From the NCBI GenBank assembly GCA_003142635.1, contig PLMX01000252.1, forward strand, positions 1-32,329: a DNA stretch of 32,329 nt. The letters are read 5' to 3'. Position 1 is the first letter of the stretch. Each line of letters opens with the position of its first letter. The translations under genes and the position numbers were made by a program. The notes below the pieces were generated by a model, which saw only the letters and a list, made by a program, of their open reading frames with translations, was not told the DNA's origin and did not search any database. Positions 7,866-16,275 of the stretch are shown piece by piece. This stretch comes from Syntrophaceae bacterium (GTDB lineage Bacteria > Desulfobacterota > Syntrophia > Syntrophales > UBA2185).

Positions 7866-8117
7866 TTACTTCTTTTTTTTAGCCTTGGCGGCAGGCTTTT
7901 TTACGGCCTTCTTCTTGGCGACCTTCTTTACTGCTTTTTTCTTCGCTTTCGCTGCGGGCTTTGCCTTCTTCTTCGCCTTGGCGGGGGCCTTGATTTTGAC
8001 CATCTCCTCATCACAGCATATAAGTCCACCCACTGCACAGCCGCACTCTTCGTCTACGACGACGACCAGGTCGCATACTTCACACGCCAAATAATCTCCT
8101 TCTTTCAAAGTAGCCAT
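7866..8117 (-). CDS. Desulforedoxin-like metal-binding domain fused to a histone H1-like basic tail
   Basis: 83 residues in two unlike halves. Residues 1-39 match the desulforedoxin plan: CEVC, a short beta segment with hydrophobic valines, then CC before a Glu-Glu-Met-Val motif. In desulforedoxin these four Cys hold one rubredoxin-type Fe (or Zn). An extra CGC pair sits in the loop. Residues about 45-83 are almost pure Lys/Ala/Pro/Val (KAKKKA and KKAVKK units), like the repeats at 4382-4954. The start is ATG 8117 with AGGAGG (8127-8132) 9 bases upstream. It has its own strong promoter and terminator. Possible roles are a redox or metal sensor held on nucleic acid, or a small rubredoxin-like reductant; both are inference. 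Confidence 0.75.
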   Translation of the reverse strand: MATLKEGDYLACEVCDLVVVVDEECGCAVGGLICCDEEMVKIKAPAKAKKKAKPAAKAKKKAVKKVAKKKAVKKPAAKAKKKK

Positions 8118-8188
8118 TCTCTTCACCCTCCTCTAAGATTGTTTTTTCCCGGTCCCAGCAAGACCGGTTTAGTAGTCATGTATAAATT

Positions 8189-8216
8189 ATTTTATAATAC
8201 GAATGATGATTGTCAA
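8189..8216 (-). promoter_or_regulatory. Strong sigma70-type promoter of the desulforedoxin-like gene
   Basis: A perfect -35 TTGACA (8211-8216, minus strand) and -10 TAAAAT (8189-8194) are separated by 16 bases. The predicted start near 8182 gives a leader of about 65 bases before ATG 8117. It is the best consensus promoter I found in the window. Confidence 0.65.
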
Positions 8217-8293
8217 GACATTATGCAATTTATTTTTCCGGGTGAATGTCCTGTACGCCAACGGGACCGACGAAGCATGTAAAAAGTACTCCG

Positions 8294-9175
8294 TTATGAT
8301 GAGCGTATGGTTTTCACGAAATCGTTGATGACGGCCGTTACTGCTGACGGCTGTTCCATAGGGATGAGATGTCCCACATCCTTGACGACGGCATGAGAGC
8401 CTTTCGTGAGCATAGAGACTATCCGTTTGAAGTCGACGAAGTTCTTGGTGTCACTATACTCTCCCTCGACGACAAGCACAGGGCATGAAACAAGAGGCAA
8501 CAGGGGCCACGGATTATATTGCGCCCCGCCCATGAAGAGACCCGCTTCCATTTCGGGTTTGCAGACCAATTGAAGCCCGCCCCCTTCCTTCGGTTCCATA
8601 CCGTACGAGACATAAAGTTCAAGCATTTCATCATTCCACTTCTTGAAGAGCTCTCTCGATCTGAGATAGTCCATAGCCTCCGACTCGTTCTTCCAGTAGT
8701 TCCTCCGTTTAATTGCGAGTGACGCGAGGGGATGGTCTTTCACGGTAATCTTAGCGCGATAGAAATCATCGGCGAGGAGGATGGGCTCTATCATGACCAT
8801 GCCTTTGGCTTTGACGCCGTGGGCCGCATTCGCAATCGTGCAGATTGTCGCTCCCATGGAATGTCCCACGAGGAATGCATCGTCCATATCGATACTGTTT
8901 AAGAGAGCGGCAACGTCCCCCGCAATCTTTGCCCAGCCGAGACCGCCCTTTTCAGGATCTTCTATCCGGTAGTCGCACATGTACGGGGCGATGATCCTGT
9001 AAGATGGAGATAATTCTCTCGCGATAGGGTGCCATAGCCAGGGCGTAAACCCCGTCGCATGAAGAAGGATTAGAGTGGGCCCGCTGCCTTCATATAAGAG
9101 ATACGGTAGCAGGGCGTTACCAACATCCTGAGTCATCAATATGGGTCTTATCGGGCCCTTCGCATTGGCCGGCAT
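8294..9175 (-). CDS. Alpha/beta-fold hydrolase
   Basis: 293 residues. Classical alpha/beta hydrolase with an oxyanion segment LLHATGF (38-43), nucleophile elbow GHSMG with Ser106, a late Asp in GEYSD (near 247) and the catalytic His in DVGHLIP (near 273). A helical lid lies between strands 6 and 7. There is no signal peptide, so it should be a cytoplasmic esterase, lactonase or C-C hydrolase; the substrate cannot be inferred. AAGGTGAT lies about 7 bases before the ATG. It is probably transcribed on its own: 330 bases without a gene lie upstream. Confidence 0.88.
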   Translation of the reverse strand: MPANAKGPIRPILMTQDVGNALLPYLLYEGSGPTLILLHATGFTPWLWHPIARELSPSYRIIAPYMCDYRIEDPEKGGLGWAKIAGDVAALLNSIDMDDAFLVGHSMGATICTIANAAHGVKAKGMVMIEPILLADDFYRAKITVKDHPLASLAIKRRNYWKNESEAMDYLRSRELFKKWNDEMLELYVSYGMEPKEGGGLQLVCKPEMEAGLFMGGAQYNPWPLLPLVSCPVLVVEGEYSDTKNFVDFKRIVSMLTKGSHAVVKDVGHLIPMEQPSAVTAVINDFVKTIRSS

Positions 9176-9505
9176 ATCAACATCACCTTTCTACCATTAT
9201 GGCAAACTGACACTATTACCTCACATCGATATTAGCAATGCAAGCGATTTTGAAGATTCTCAAGGATCAGTATCGTTCGGCATGCGCCCGTTCCCGAATG
9301 CAATTCCCCGCCGCGGGCAGGAACGATTTTCAAACGACGATGGGGAAAATAAAATGAAGGCGGAATAGAACACTGGCGGGCCTGTTCTTCATAGATACTC
9401 TAACTATTACTATGAAAAAAAGACGAACAGGAAATCTGACCACAACAGGGTGTAAAGAAGGCGATGCTCACGCGGTTACGAGAACAGATGCGCCGTCAAT
9501 ACGAT
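9176..9505. other. Gene-free stretch with a nested inverted repeat
   Basis: No credible ORF on either strand. At 9381-9431 there is a nested inverted repeat: CCTGTTC (9381-9387) with GAACAGG (9425-9431), and inside it TTCATAG (9388-9394) with CTATGAA (9410-9416), the right side interrupted by 8 bases. It lies about 75 bases beyond the stop of the arginine decarboxylase and could end its transcript, but no T-run follows. The remainder should contain the promoter of the alpha/beta hydrolase; I could not fix one. Confidence 0.4.
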
Positions 9506-10054
9506 TCAGAAAACAAATACAGCAGCGGCAACGACCGTGGTATATCCAGAGTTCTTTACAATCGCAGACTGGGTCACGTTGCGTGTCCTGACTATCTTGC
9601 CGCTGATCTTGAAGATTTCTTTCTTCTCGTCCCAGCTTTCATCGACATCAAAGTCAATGCCCAACGTGGATGCCAGCATGGCGGCGGCGAGGTCCTCAGC
9701 ATAATCACCCGCCTGCTTCTCCGTCTGGCCGAATGCATGGTGTTCGCTGATATATCCGTAAGACGATACGTCGGCCGGGACGGCGCAGCCAACGGACGCA
9801 GCGAGGAGTCTCTTCGGTTCATTGCTGCAGCAGCGGCTCATGACACAGAAGGTCATGGCGCCGGGAACCATTTCCTTCAGACCCTGGGTCTTTGATACCA
9901 TCTTGCAGTGCGGCGGGAATATGCTCGATACCTGAACAAGGTTGAATTTTTCTATGTCTGCTTCCCTCAGGGCCCGCTCAAACGAGTGGAGTTCATCCTT
10001 ATGCGTGCCGACGCCCTTTGTAAAAAAAATCTTCTTGGGAACAAGATATTTCAT
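9506..10054 (-). CDS. pdaD: Pyruvoyl-dependent arginine decarboxylase
   Basis: 182 residues. The enzyme makes agmatine and CO2 from arginine, the first step of one polyamine route, using a pyruvoyl group produced by self-cleavage. The cleavage motif is visible as [11 protein letters not shown] with Ser43-Ser44 at the scissile site; the chain then splits into a short beta and a longer alpha subunit. The C-terminal half has [27 protein letters not shown], a typical conserved region. The start is ATG 10054 because AGGAGGGG lies 6-7 bases upstream; an upstream ATG (10075) has none. It is downstream of the DegP-type gene on the same strand with a gap of 124 bases. No agmatinase is nearby. Confidence 0.92.
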   Translation of the reverse strand: MKYLVPKKIFFTKGVGTHKDELHSFERALREADIEKFNLVQVSSIFPPHCKMVSKTQGLKEMVPGAMTFCVMSRCCSNEPKRLLAASVGCAVPADVSSYGYISEHHAFGQTEKQAGDYAEDLAAAMLASTLGIDFDVDESWDEKKEIFKISGKIVRTRNVTQSAIVKNSGYTTVVAAAVFVF

Positions 10055-10178
10055 CTCACCCCTCCTAAAATTCATTGTCCCCTGCGGCGCGGGTAGAGCC
10101 GAGATATTATCGTTACGATAACGGGTATTGGAAGGCTCATTTATCAGCTTGTGAATGATATGTCAACAATAAGGATGA

Positions 10179-11627
10179 TTACTTCGATGCCCCCTTTCTC
10201 AGCGTCACAAAGAAGCTCATTTCTCCCCTCTTGATGAGAAGCAAAATTGTCCCCTCCTGGGATTCCTTCCTGATTTCGCTCTGGAAATCTTTCATGGAGG
10301 AGATTTTCACTCTGTTGATCTGCAGAATTATATCCTGGACCTTCAGCCCGGCGTCATCGGCCGGACTCCCGTCGCGTATCTCGGAAATTATGACCCCGCC
10401 CTTTTCGGAAAGGCCGAGATGTTTTGCCATATCAGGAGTGATCTCCTGGACTGCCATGCCGTGGTACTCACGCGCCGTGCCTTTGCGGGCTATTTCTTTT
10501 TCCTCTTTCCTTTCACCGACTACAGCGGAGAGTGTCTTTTCCTTCCCGTCACGCAGAATCTTCACCGTTACTTTCTCCCCGACCGTGAGGGCGGCAACGA
10601 TCCTCATCAGTTCGTGAGAATTCTGAATCTTCTTTCCCGCGATTTCGATGATTACGTCGCCTGTTTTTATGCCGGCCTTATCGGCAGGGTCTCCCTCAAA
10701 GACATGACCCACGAGGGCGCCTTGCACGTCCTTCAGCTTCAAATTTTCGGCGATGTCGTCCGTGATATCCTGTATGGAAATACCCAGCCAGCCGCGGGTA
10801 ACGCTGCCCTTTGTCTTAAGATCGGCGAGAATACCCTTTGCCGTATTGATCGGTATGGCAAATCCGATCCCGTGCCCCTGGGCAACGATGGCCGTGTTTA
10901 TGCCGATGACTTTGCCTTCCATATTGAAGAGCGGGCCGCCGCTGTTGCCTGGATTTATGGAAGCGTCCGTCTGTATAAAATTATCATATGGTCCTGAACC
11001 TATGACGCGTCCCTTGGCGCTCACAATTCCTGCTGTGACCGTGTGTTCGAGACCGAAAGGGTTGCCGATGGCAAATACCCAGTCGCCTATCCTCAGTTTA
11101 TCAGAATCACCGAACTCAACGACAGGCAGGCTGCCATCCGGTTTTATCTTTATCAGGACGATATCGGTAGTGGGATCTTTGCCTTTAACTATCGCGTCAT
11201 ATTCCTTTCCGCCCGCAAGCTTCACCTTTATCTTGTCGGCCTTCTCGACAACATGATTATTCGTAAATATGTAGCCGTCGCTGGAAATAATGAATCCTGA
11301 ACCAAGACTCCGCTGTTTGAATTCCCTTTCCGGCGCCTCCTCAAAAAATCTTCTGAAGGAGTCGTCCCTGCCGAAAAACTTTTGGAAAGGCATATCATTT
11401 CCAAAAGGCGATCCCGCGCGGCCTTTGACGGTAGTCGTTGTGCTGATATTTACCACCGTAGGGCTCCATTTCTCCGCCAGATCGGCAAAGGACACCGGTT
11501 CCCTGACGACTCTTTCTGCCGGGGCGGCTAAGGCCTCACGGGGGCAAGAAAAGTCTGCGAGGAGAAGGAAGTGAAGCAAAATCAGAAAAGGAATGAAGAT
11601 AAAGACCCTCTGTAGCCTAGTATCCAT
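10179..11627 (-). CDS. degP: DegP/HtrA-type periplasmic serine protease with two PDZ domains
   Basis: 482 residues. The first 36 or so form a Sec signal peptide (hydrophobic FIFIPFLILLHFLLLA, then cleavage after ALA). The trypsin-like domain has the triad His125 (TNNHV), Asp155 (TDIV) and Ser229 (GNSGGP). PDZ1 runs about 275-365 (GWLGISIQDI) and PDZ2 about 390-475 (YHGMAVQEI), the DegP/DegQ architecture. It degrades and refolds misfolded envelope proteins. The start is ATG 11627; GGAGG at 11641-11645 is 13 bases away, rather far, and no in-frame GTG or TTG is closer. It lies 117 bases downstream of the selenoprotein on the same strand. DegP, DegQ and MucD cannot be separated here. Confidence 0.93.
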   Translation of the reverse strand: MDTRLQRVFIFIPFLILLHFLLLADFSCPREALAAPAERVVREPVSFADLAEKWSPTVVNISTTTTVKGRAGSPFGNDMPFQKFFGRDDSFRRFFEEAPEREFKQRSLGSGFIISSDGYIFTNNHVVEKADKIKVKLAGGKEYDAIVKGKDPTTDIVLIKIKPDGSLPVVEFGDSDKLRIGDWVFAIGNPFGLEHTVTAGIVSAKGRVIGSGPYDNFIQTDASINPGNSGGPLFNMEGKVIGINTAIVAQGHGIGFAIPINTAKGILADLKTKGSVTRGWLGISIQDITDDIAENLKLKDVQGALVGHVFEGDPADKAGIKTGDVIIEIAGKKIQNSHELMRIVAALTVGEKVTVKILRDGKEKTLSAVVGERKEEKEIARKGTAREYHGMAVQEITPDMAKHLGLSEKGGVIISEIRDGSPADDAGLKVQDIILQINRVKISSMKDFQSEIRKESQEGTILLLIKRGEMSFFVTLRKGASK

Positions 11628-11715
11628 ATTAACAGTTGAACCTCCCCGATCTAAAAAATGACAGTTCATAAAGACAAGAATATCGCGCTGAAGATAATTC
11701 CTGGCACTGGTGCGC

Positions 11716-11734
11716 GGCCGATTACCTATCGGCC
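11716..11734 (-). terminator. Hairpin just after the selenoprotein stop
   Basis: GGCCGAT (11716-11722) and ATCGGCC (11728-11734) form a perfect 7-bp stem with a 5-base loop, 11 bases beyond the selenoprotein stop codon. No T-run follows on the minus strand, so it may stabilise the 3' end or attenuate read-through into the protease gene rather than terminate. Confidence 0.4.
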
Positions 11735-11744
11735 CTTACACGCC

Positions 11745-11951
11745 TCAGCTGCCTCCGTAACCAATTTTTACCTTGCCGCCTTCCAGAATGACGGGAACTT
11801 GCCTGAGACCGCCGGAAAGCTTGAGCATCTCCTGCAATTGTGCGCTATCAGATTTCACATCTACGTACTTCGCCTTGTCCCCATAGGCCGACCGGGCCTC
11901 GGCTGTAAACGGTCAGCCCCCCTTGCCGTAAATGATGATCTCTTCGGCCAT
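11745..11951 (-). CDS. Glutaredoxin-like selenoprotein (Uxx-star-type), UGA read as Sec at codon 13
   Basis: ATG 11951 with GGAGG (11958-11962) 6 bases upstream opens MAEEIIIYGKGG, then an in-frame TGA (11913-11915), then PFTAEARSAYGDKAKYVDV through to LRQVPVILEGGKVKIGYGGS and TGA at 11745-11747: 68 residues counting Sec13. The fold is thioredoxin/glutaredoxin-like: beta strand (EEIIIYGK), active site UPFT at the place of CPYC, a helix, then the cis-proline segment QVPVI and a GG pair. Both sides of the UGA belong to one protein, so a real stop is very unlikely. A SECIS-like stem-loop follows the UGA. I recall a family named Uxx-star glutaredoxin-like (seleno)protein that this fits. It lies 15 bases after the cyclic-nucleotide-binding gene, so they form an operon. 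The redox partner is unknown. Confidence 0.85.
11885..11915 (-). promoter_or_regulatory. Candidate bacterial SECIS element (UGA plus stem-loop)
   Basis: Numbering bases after the UGA (11913-11915), AGGCC at +14 to +18 pairs with GGCCU at +24 to +28, leaving the loop CGGUC, so the loop begins 19 bases after the UGA and has G in its second position. That fits the usual bacterial SECIS geometry (loop about 16-37 bases from UGA, G in the first two loop bases). An alternative stem GCCGA/UCGGC with loop GGCCCGG is also possible. The stem lies inside the coding frame, as expected for bacteria. Confidence 0.6.
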
Positions 11952-11966
11952 GAAATTCCTCCTTCA

Positions 11967-12452
11967 TCATGTCTCCGACAAAACAGAAAGGCCTCGTTCT
12001 CCGACCAGTATGATCTCCGTGTGGGTGAGACGGGCAGCTACTATTTTTGCAATCGCATGCATAAATTTTAATCCTAAGGCCTTATCGTTGTTTAACACCT
12101 CTCTCACTTTCGCGGAATTAAAATTAATCACTTGCGAATCATCGATGCATCTGGCCCCTAAGGTATAGATGTAAGGCTCAACGACTGCCGACCATCCCAT
12201 GGCGTCGCCTTTCGTGACAATATCTACGGTCACCTGCATCGGCGGTCTGGTGGGTCCCGCATAGGTATCCATTGTCATGAGAACCTTGCCTTCTTTCAAA
12301 AGGGACAGATTTTCTGCGGGCTCTCCCTTTTTCCATATCTGGACACCGGCCTTGTAAGATGTCTCAATGGCAATGTCGGCAAATTTCTTTAACTCTTCAG
12401 TAGTGAACCCTTTGAAAAAGCTGTAATTCTTGAGCAGATCTGTTGGTACCAC
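11967..12452 (-). CDS. Cyclic-nucleotide-binding (Crp-like sensor) domain protein without DNA-binding domain
   Basis: 161 residues. A single cNMP-binding beta-roll (LLKNYSFFKGFTTEELKKFADIA at the start, a KGEPAENLSLLKEGKV turn, KGDAMGWSAVVEPYIYTLGARC as the phosphate-binding-cassette region) followed by one C-helix (VREVLNNDKALGLKFMHAIAKIVAARL). The chain stops where Crp/Fnr proteins begin their helix-turn-helix, so it is a stand-alone sensor module, probably a dimer. The start is GTG 12452 with AAAGGAGGT 8 bases upstream. It is the first gene of an operon with the selenoprotein 15 bases downstream, and a divergent lipoprotein gene shares the upstream region. Confidence 0.85.
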   Translation of the reverse strand: MVPTDLLKNYSFFKGFTTEELKKFADIAIETSYKAGVQIWKKGEPAENLSLLKEGKVLMTMDTYAGPTRPPMQVTVDIVTKGDAMGWSAVVEPYIYTLGARCIDDSQVINFNSAKVREVLNNDKALGLKFMHAIAKIVAARLTHTEIILVGERGLSVLSET

Positions 12453-12599
12453 GCGCGCTTACCTCCTTTCATTTTAGACGGGATAAAGCTCTATTGTTGT
12501 TTTTTCCAAACCCTCTTATTTTTTATACCAATCTTTTATTCGGAATTCCATAAAAAACTATTTTCCCCAAGGCCCTGACACGATGGATATATAAAACTA

Positions 12600-12628
12600 T
12601 TGCATACCTGAGAAAAAATACCTAATAT
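12600..12628 (+). promoter_or_regulatory. Candidate sigma70 promoter of the NlpC/P60 lipoprotein gene
   Basis: TTGCAT (12600-12605) and TAATAT (12623-12628) are exactly 17 bases apart. The predicted transcription start near 12635 leaves a leader of about 19 bases and puts the AGGAG at 12629-12633 outside the mRNA, which argues against the TTG start at 12636 and for ATG 12654. Confidence 0.5.
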
Positions 12629-12653
12629 AGGAGAGTTGGAGTCTACAGGTTAC

Positions 12654-14006
12654 ATGAGATTGTATAATATCCCCATTTTGCTCGCCCTGATCTTGCTTAC
12701 ATCTGCGTGTGCCGGAACCACTGAGACGATCAGCGACGTCCGGGACCTCAAGCAGGACAATCTGTTCTATCTGGATGAAACTGCATCTGATCGCGGGCTC
12801 TTGACCGCTGATAATCAAAAAAAAATGGATGCCAATTATGACTCCATATTTTTTTCCCCCTGGCATCGGGTAAAGGCATTCTCCTCGAGGGAGAGCGTCG
12901 AAGCGGCGTTCAATAAATACAGAGACAATCCGGGCTACGGTGAAAATAGAAGAAAACACGATATGTCCTGGATGAGAGATATCGCCGCCAATGCACATCT
13001 CGAAGATTATCCTAATGCAAGCTTTGCGGCCATTACCATTGATAATTCGGATTTGAGGGTTTTGCCCACGGATAAGCCCCGCTTCTATGACGCCGATACC
13101 GATCGGGGATATCCCTTTGACAGCCTCCAGGAGTCTTCAGTCGCTCCCAATACGCCCGTTTTCATATCCCACATGACGAAGGATAAGGCCTGGGTCTTAG
13201 CGGAAACTCCGTATGCGGTAGGTTGGATATCGGCACGAAATATAGCCCGTGTGGACGGCAATCTCGTAAAAGCATGGGAGACGGGCCGGTACGCAGTTAT
13301 CATAAAGGATAAAATCCCTGTATACGACGCAGAAGGGCGGTTTCTGTTTAAGGTCCCCTTAGGCTCGGTGTTTCCCAAACTCGGGGAAGATACAAAAGAC
13401 ATCACGCTGCTTGTAGCCGTGACTGATCAAGACGGCAAGGCATTTATGAAAAGGGCCGTAGTTTCTAAAGAGGCAGCGGTCTCAAAACCCTTAAGGCTGA
13501 CCAAGTCCAATATAGCCAGACTTGCCAATGAGTTGATAAACGAACATTACGGATGGGGCGGCTTATATCAGAATAGGGACTGTTCAGCCATGACAAAGGA
13601 TCTCTTTGCCCCGTTCGGACTCTGGCTGCCGAGGCATTCAGCCGATCAGGCGAAAGAGGGAGGGACGTTCATAGACCTCCAGCAACTTTCTCCAAAGGAA
13701 AAGGAACGGATGATCCTGAAGCAGGGCATACCTTATCTGACATTGATATGGCGCAGGGGACATATTATGCTGTATATTGGAAGCTATCGGGGCAGTATCC
13801 TCGTTTTCCATAATATGTGGGGAGCGAGAACAAAGGATTTCCTTGGCAGAGAAACAAAAAAAATAGTCGGTCATGCAGCAATTACAACGCTTCATCCGGG
13901 AATAGAATTTTCAGATGGTGATAATCCCGGGATGGGCTATCTGGACGGCATCCTGGGCATGACCTTGTTAGTAAAACCTGAGAATCCAGAAATATCTAAT
14001 CAATGA
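12654..14006 (+). CDS. Lipoprotein with SH3 domains and NlpC/P60 (C40) peptidase domain
   Basis: 450 residues. Lipoprotein signal with lipobox LTSAC and lipidated Cys19. An N-terminal NlpC/P60-associated segment is followed by two SH3b-like domains (about 120-280; one includes TKDKAWVLAETPYAVGWISARNIA) and the papain-like C40 domain with Cys310 (NRDCSAM), His370 (RGHIMLYIG) and His386. It should cut peptidoglycan stem peptides between D-Glu and the diamino acid (family knowledge). ATG 12654 is preferred over TTG 12636 because of promoter position and because it gives a clean signal peptide; GGAG at 12638-12641 is 12 bases away. It is followed after 12 bases by the acyl-CoA synthetase, probably as an operon. 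Confidence 0.88.
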   Translation: MRLYNIPILLALILLTSACAGTTETISDVRDLKQDNLFYLDETASDRGLLTADNQKKMDANYDSIFFSPWHRVKAFSSRESVEAAFNKYRDNPGYGENRRKHDMSWMRDIAANAHLEDYPNASFAAITIDNSDLRVLPTDKPRFYDADTDRGYPFDSLQESSVAPNTPVFISHMTKDKAWVLAETPYAVGWISARNIARVDGNLVKAWETGRYAVIIKDKIPVYDAEGRFLFKVPLGSVFPKLGEDTKDITLLVAVTDQDGKAFMKRAVVSKEAAVSKPLRLTKSNIARLANELINEHYGWGGLYQNRDCSAMTKDLFAPFGLWLPRHSADQAKEGGTFIDLQQLSPKEKERMILKQGIPYLTLIWRRGHIMLYIGSYRGSILVFHNMWGARTKDFLGRETKKIVGHAAITTLHPGIEFSDGDNPGMGYLDGILGMTLLVKPENPEISNQ

Positions 14007-14018
14007 GGGGGAAATAAT

Positions 14019-16178
14019 ATGAGCGGTCTAAATGCTATATTCTCGCCGGAATCTGTCGCTATCATAGGAGCCTCAAATACACCGGGAAAAGTGGGACATG
14101 ACATCTTTGCCAACATCTTAAGCGGTCACTACCAGGGCACGCTGTATCCTGTCAATCCCAAGGCCAAGTCGATTCTCAGTGTCAAGGCCTATCATTCGAT
14201 TACGGAAATACCCGATAATATAGATCTCGGAATCATCATTCTCCCGCCCGCTGCGTCCCTTGCTGCCGTAGAAGAGGGCGTCAAGAAAGGGATAAAAGGG
14301 TTTGTAATCGTTTCCGCCGGTTTCAGAGAAGTCGGCGGTGAAGGGCTTGAAATCGAAAACAGGATTGTCGCCACATGCAGAGAAGCGGGGGTAAGACTCG
14401 TCGGGCCCAACTGTCTCGGGGTGATCAATCCCATACCCACCGTCAGCTTGAACGCCAGTTTCTCTGCCCGCATGCCCTCACCGGGCAATATATCTTTTAT
14501 TTCTCAGAGCGGAGCGCTGTGTACGGCGGTTCTCGATTTTGCCGCAGACAGGGACATCGGTTTTTCAAAGTTCATCTCCATAGGCAACAAAGCCGACGTC
14601 GATGAGCTGGACCTCTTGCAGTTCTTTCACGAAGATCCTGATACCGCAGTTGTCATGCTTTACATGGAGGAGCTGAGGAAGGGCGTCGAATTCATATCAA
14701 CCGTAAAGGAGATTACCTCAGGGGCGAGACCCACTCCGGTCCTTGCCATAAAGTCGGGGAGGACAATAGCAGGCGCCGCGGCGGCAGCTTCTCATACGGG
14801 CGCTCTGGCCGGAACGGAGGCGGTATACGATGCCATCTTCAAGCAGGCAGGCCTCATCCGTGCTGATTCCATCGACGAGCTTTTTGACTATGCAAATGTG
14901 TTTGCCTACAAACAGGAAAGCAAGCTGGGGAAAAGGGCCAGAGTCCTGCCAAAAGGAAATCGCGTTGCCATCGTCACCAATGCGGGCGGGCCGGGGATCC
15001 TGGCAACGGACATGACGGTTTCATCCGACCTCGCACTTGCCAGATTTGCGCAGGAAACTATCGATGATCTGGCAAGCTATCTTCCCTCGACAGCGAACAT
15101 CCACAACCCGGTTGATATCATCGGGGATGCGCCGTCCGATCGTTACGAGCATGCCTTAAGGGCGGTAATAAAGGATAACGGAGTCGATGGCGCCCTCGTC
15201 ATTTTGACTCCCCAATCCATGACAAACGCCCTCGGTACGGCTCAGGCCATAGTCCGCGTCGCGAGAGGGGCTCAGAAACCAATCATATGCTGCTTCATGG
15301 GGATTGTCGATGTTTCGGCAGGCGTGAAATATCTGCAGGAAAACGGCTATCCTGTCTACAGGTTTCCGGAGAACGCAGCGAAGGCATTCGGGATACTTTA
15401 CCGATACTCCCGTTGGCTGAACAGGGAACACCTGCCGCAGTTTGCCGTGACCTACGAAAAGGATAAGGCGGCCGATGCGATTGCCAGATGTCTTGCAGAG
15501 GGAAAAGTACAGCTTGGCGAAATGGACAGTATCGAGCTCTTGAAGTACTACGGATTCGGCCTTCTGCCTTCCGGGCTTGCAAAAAATGCGGACGAGGCTG
15601 CCGATATCGGGGAAGGCATGGCCTTCCCGGTAGTCATGAAGATCGTTTCTGCGCAGATTCTCCATAAAACGGATGCAAAGGGTGTGGCCGTAGGAATCAA
15701 GAACAAAGATGAAGCAAGAAAAACCTTCCGCGAAATCATTGAGAATGCAAAGAAGTTTAAGCCTGATGCCGTAATCGACGGGGTCATGGTGCAAAAGATG
15801 GCCATGCAGGGGGAAGAACTGATACTGGGCGTTAACCGTACCTCCTTAGGGCCTTTGCTTATGTTCGGCCTCGGAGGGATCTTTGTCGAGATATTTCAGG
15901 ATGTAGTATTTCGTCTTGCGCCCATATACAGAAATGAGACCCACAGAATGGTTCAAGAGATCAAGGGATACAAGCTTCTCACAGGTTTCAGGGGTCGGCC
16001 GCCGGCTGACATCGAGGCAATCGAGAAAGCAATTATAAGTCTGTCGAATATGGTTGTCAATCATCCGGAAATCAAGGAAATGGATATAAACCCGCTCATA
16101 GTTCACGGCGAAGGGAAGGGGGCGACAGTTGCCGACTGCAGGATCACCCTTGAGGCAGTCGGTGCTGCCAAGAAATAA
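14019..16178 (+). CDS. ADP-forming acyl-CoA (acetyl-CoA-type) synthetase, alpha-beta fusion
   Basis: 719 residues. Domains in order: CoA-binding Rossmann domain (1 to about 135; VAIIGASNTPGKVG), succinyl-CoA-ligase-like domain (about 150-300; FISQSGALCTAV, GNKADVDELD), a linker, and an ATP-grasp domain (about 490-715; FPVVMKIVSAQILHKTDAKGVAVGI, LLMFGLGGIFVEIFQDVVFRLAP, KEMDINPLIV). His259 in SHTGALAGT is the candidate phospho-histidine. The enzyme converts acyl-CoA, ADP and Pi to acid, ATP and CoA, an energy-conserving step in anaerobes, or runs in reverse to activate acids. AGGGGG precedes the ATG. The acyl chain used cannot be told from sequence. Confidence 0.93.
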   Translation: MSGLNAIFSPESVAIIGASNTPGKVGHDIFANILSGHYQGTLYPVNPKAKSILSVKAYHSITEIPDNIDLGIIILPPAASLAAVEEGVKKGIKGFVIVSAGFREVGGEGLEIENRIVATCREAGVRLVGPNCLGVINPIPTVSLNASFSARMPSPGNISFISQSGALCTAVLDFAADRDIGFSKFISIGNKADVDELDLLQFFHEDPDTAVVMLYMEELRKGVEFISTVKEITSGARPTPVLAIKSGRTIAGAAAAASHTGALAGTEAVYDAIFKQAGLIRADSIDELFDYANVFAYKQESKLGKRARVLPKGNRVAIVTNAGGPGILATDMTVSSDLALARFAQETIDDLASYLPSTANIHNPVDIIGDAPSDRYEHALRAVIKDNGVDGALVILTPQSMTNALGTAQAIVRVARGAQKPIICCFMGIVDVSAGVKYLQENGYPVYRFPENAAKAFGILYRYSRWLNREHLPQFAVTYEKDKAADAIARCLAEGKVQLGEMDSIELLKYYGFGLLPSGLAKNADEAADIGEGMAFPVVMKIVSAQILHKTDAKGVAVGIKNKDEARKTFREIIENAKKFKPDAVIDGVMVQKMAMQGEELILGVNRTSLGPLLMFGLGGIFVEIFQDVVFRLAPIYRNETHRMVQEIKGYKLLTGFRGRPPADIEAIEKAIISLSNMVVNHPEIKEMDINPLIVHGEGKGATVADCRITLEAVGAAKK

Positions 16179-16275
16179 CGACATTCATAACATCTATACT
16201 GCTGAAAAAATATCCGCTCAGGCATGACGAGTGAAGTACGGTTTAATCTCTAAGTGAAGAATCAGGAGGCAAGAG

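Noticed and set aside
12636..12653. TTG 12636 as start of the NlpC/P60 lipoprotein
   Set aside because: The AGGAG is only 2 bases away and lies upstream of the predicted transcription start; ATG 12654 gives a proper lipoprotein signal.
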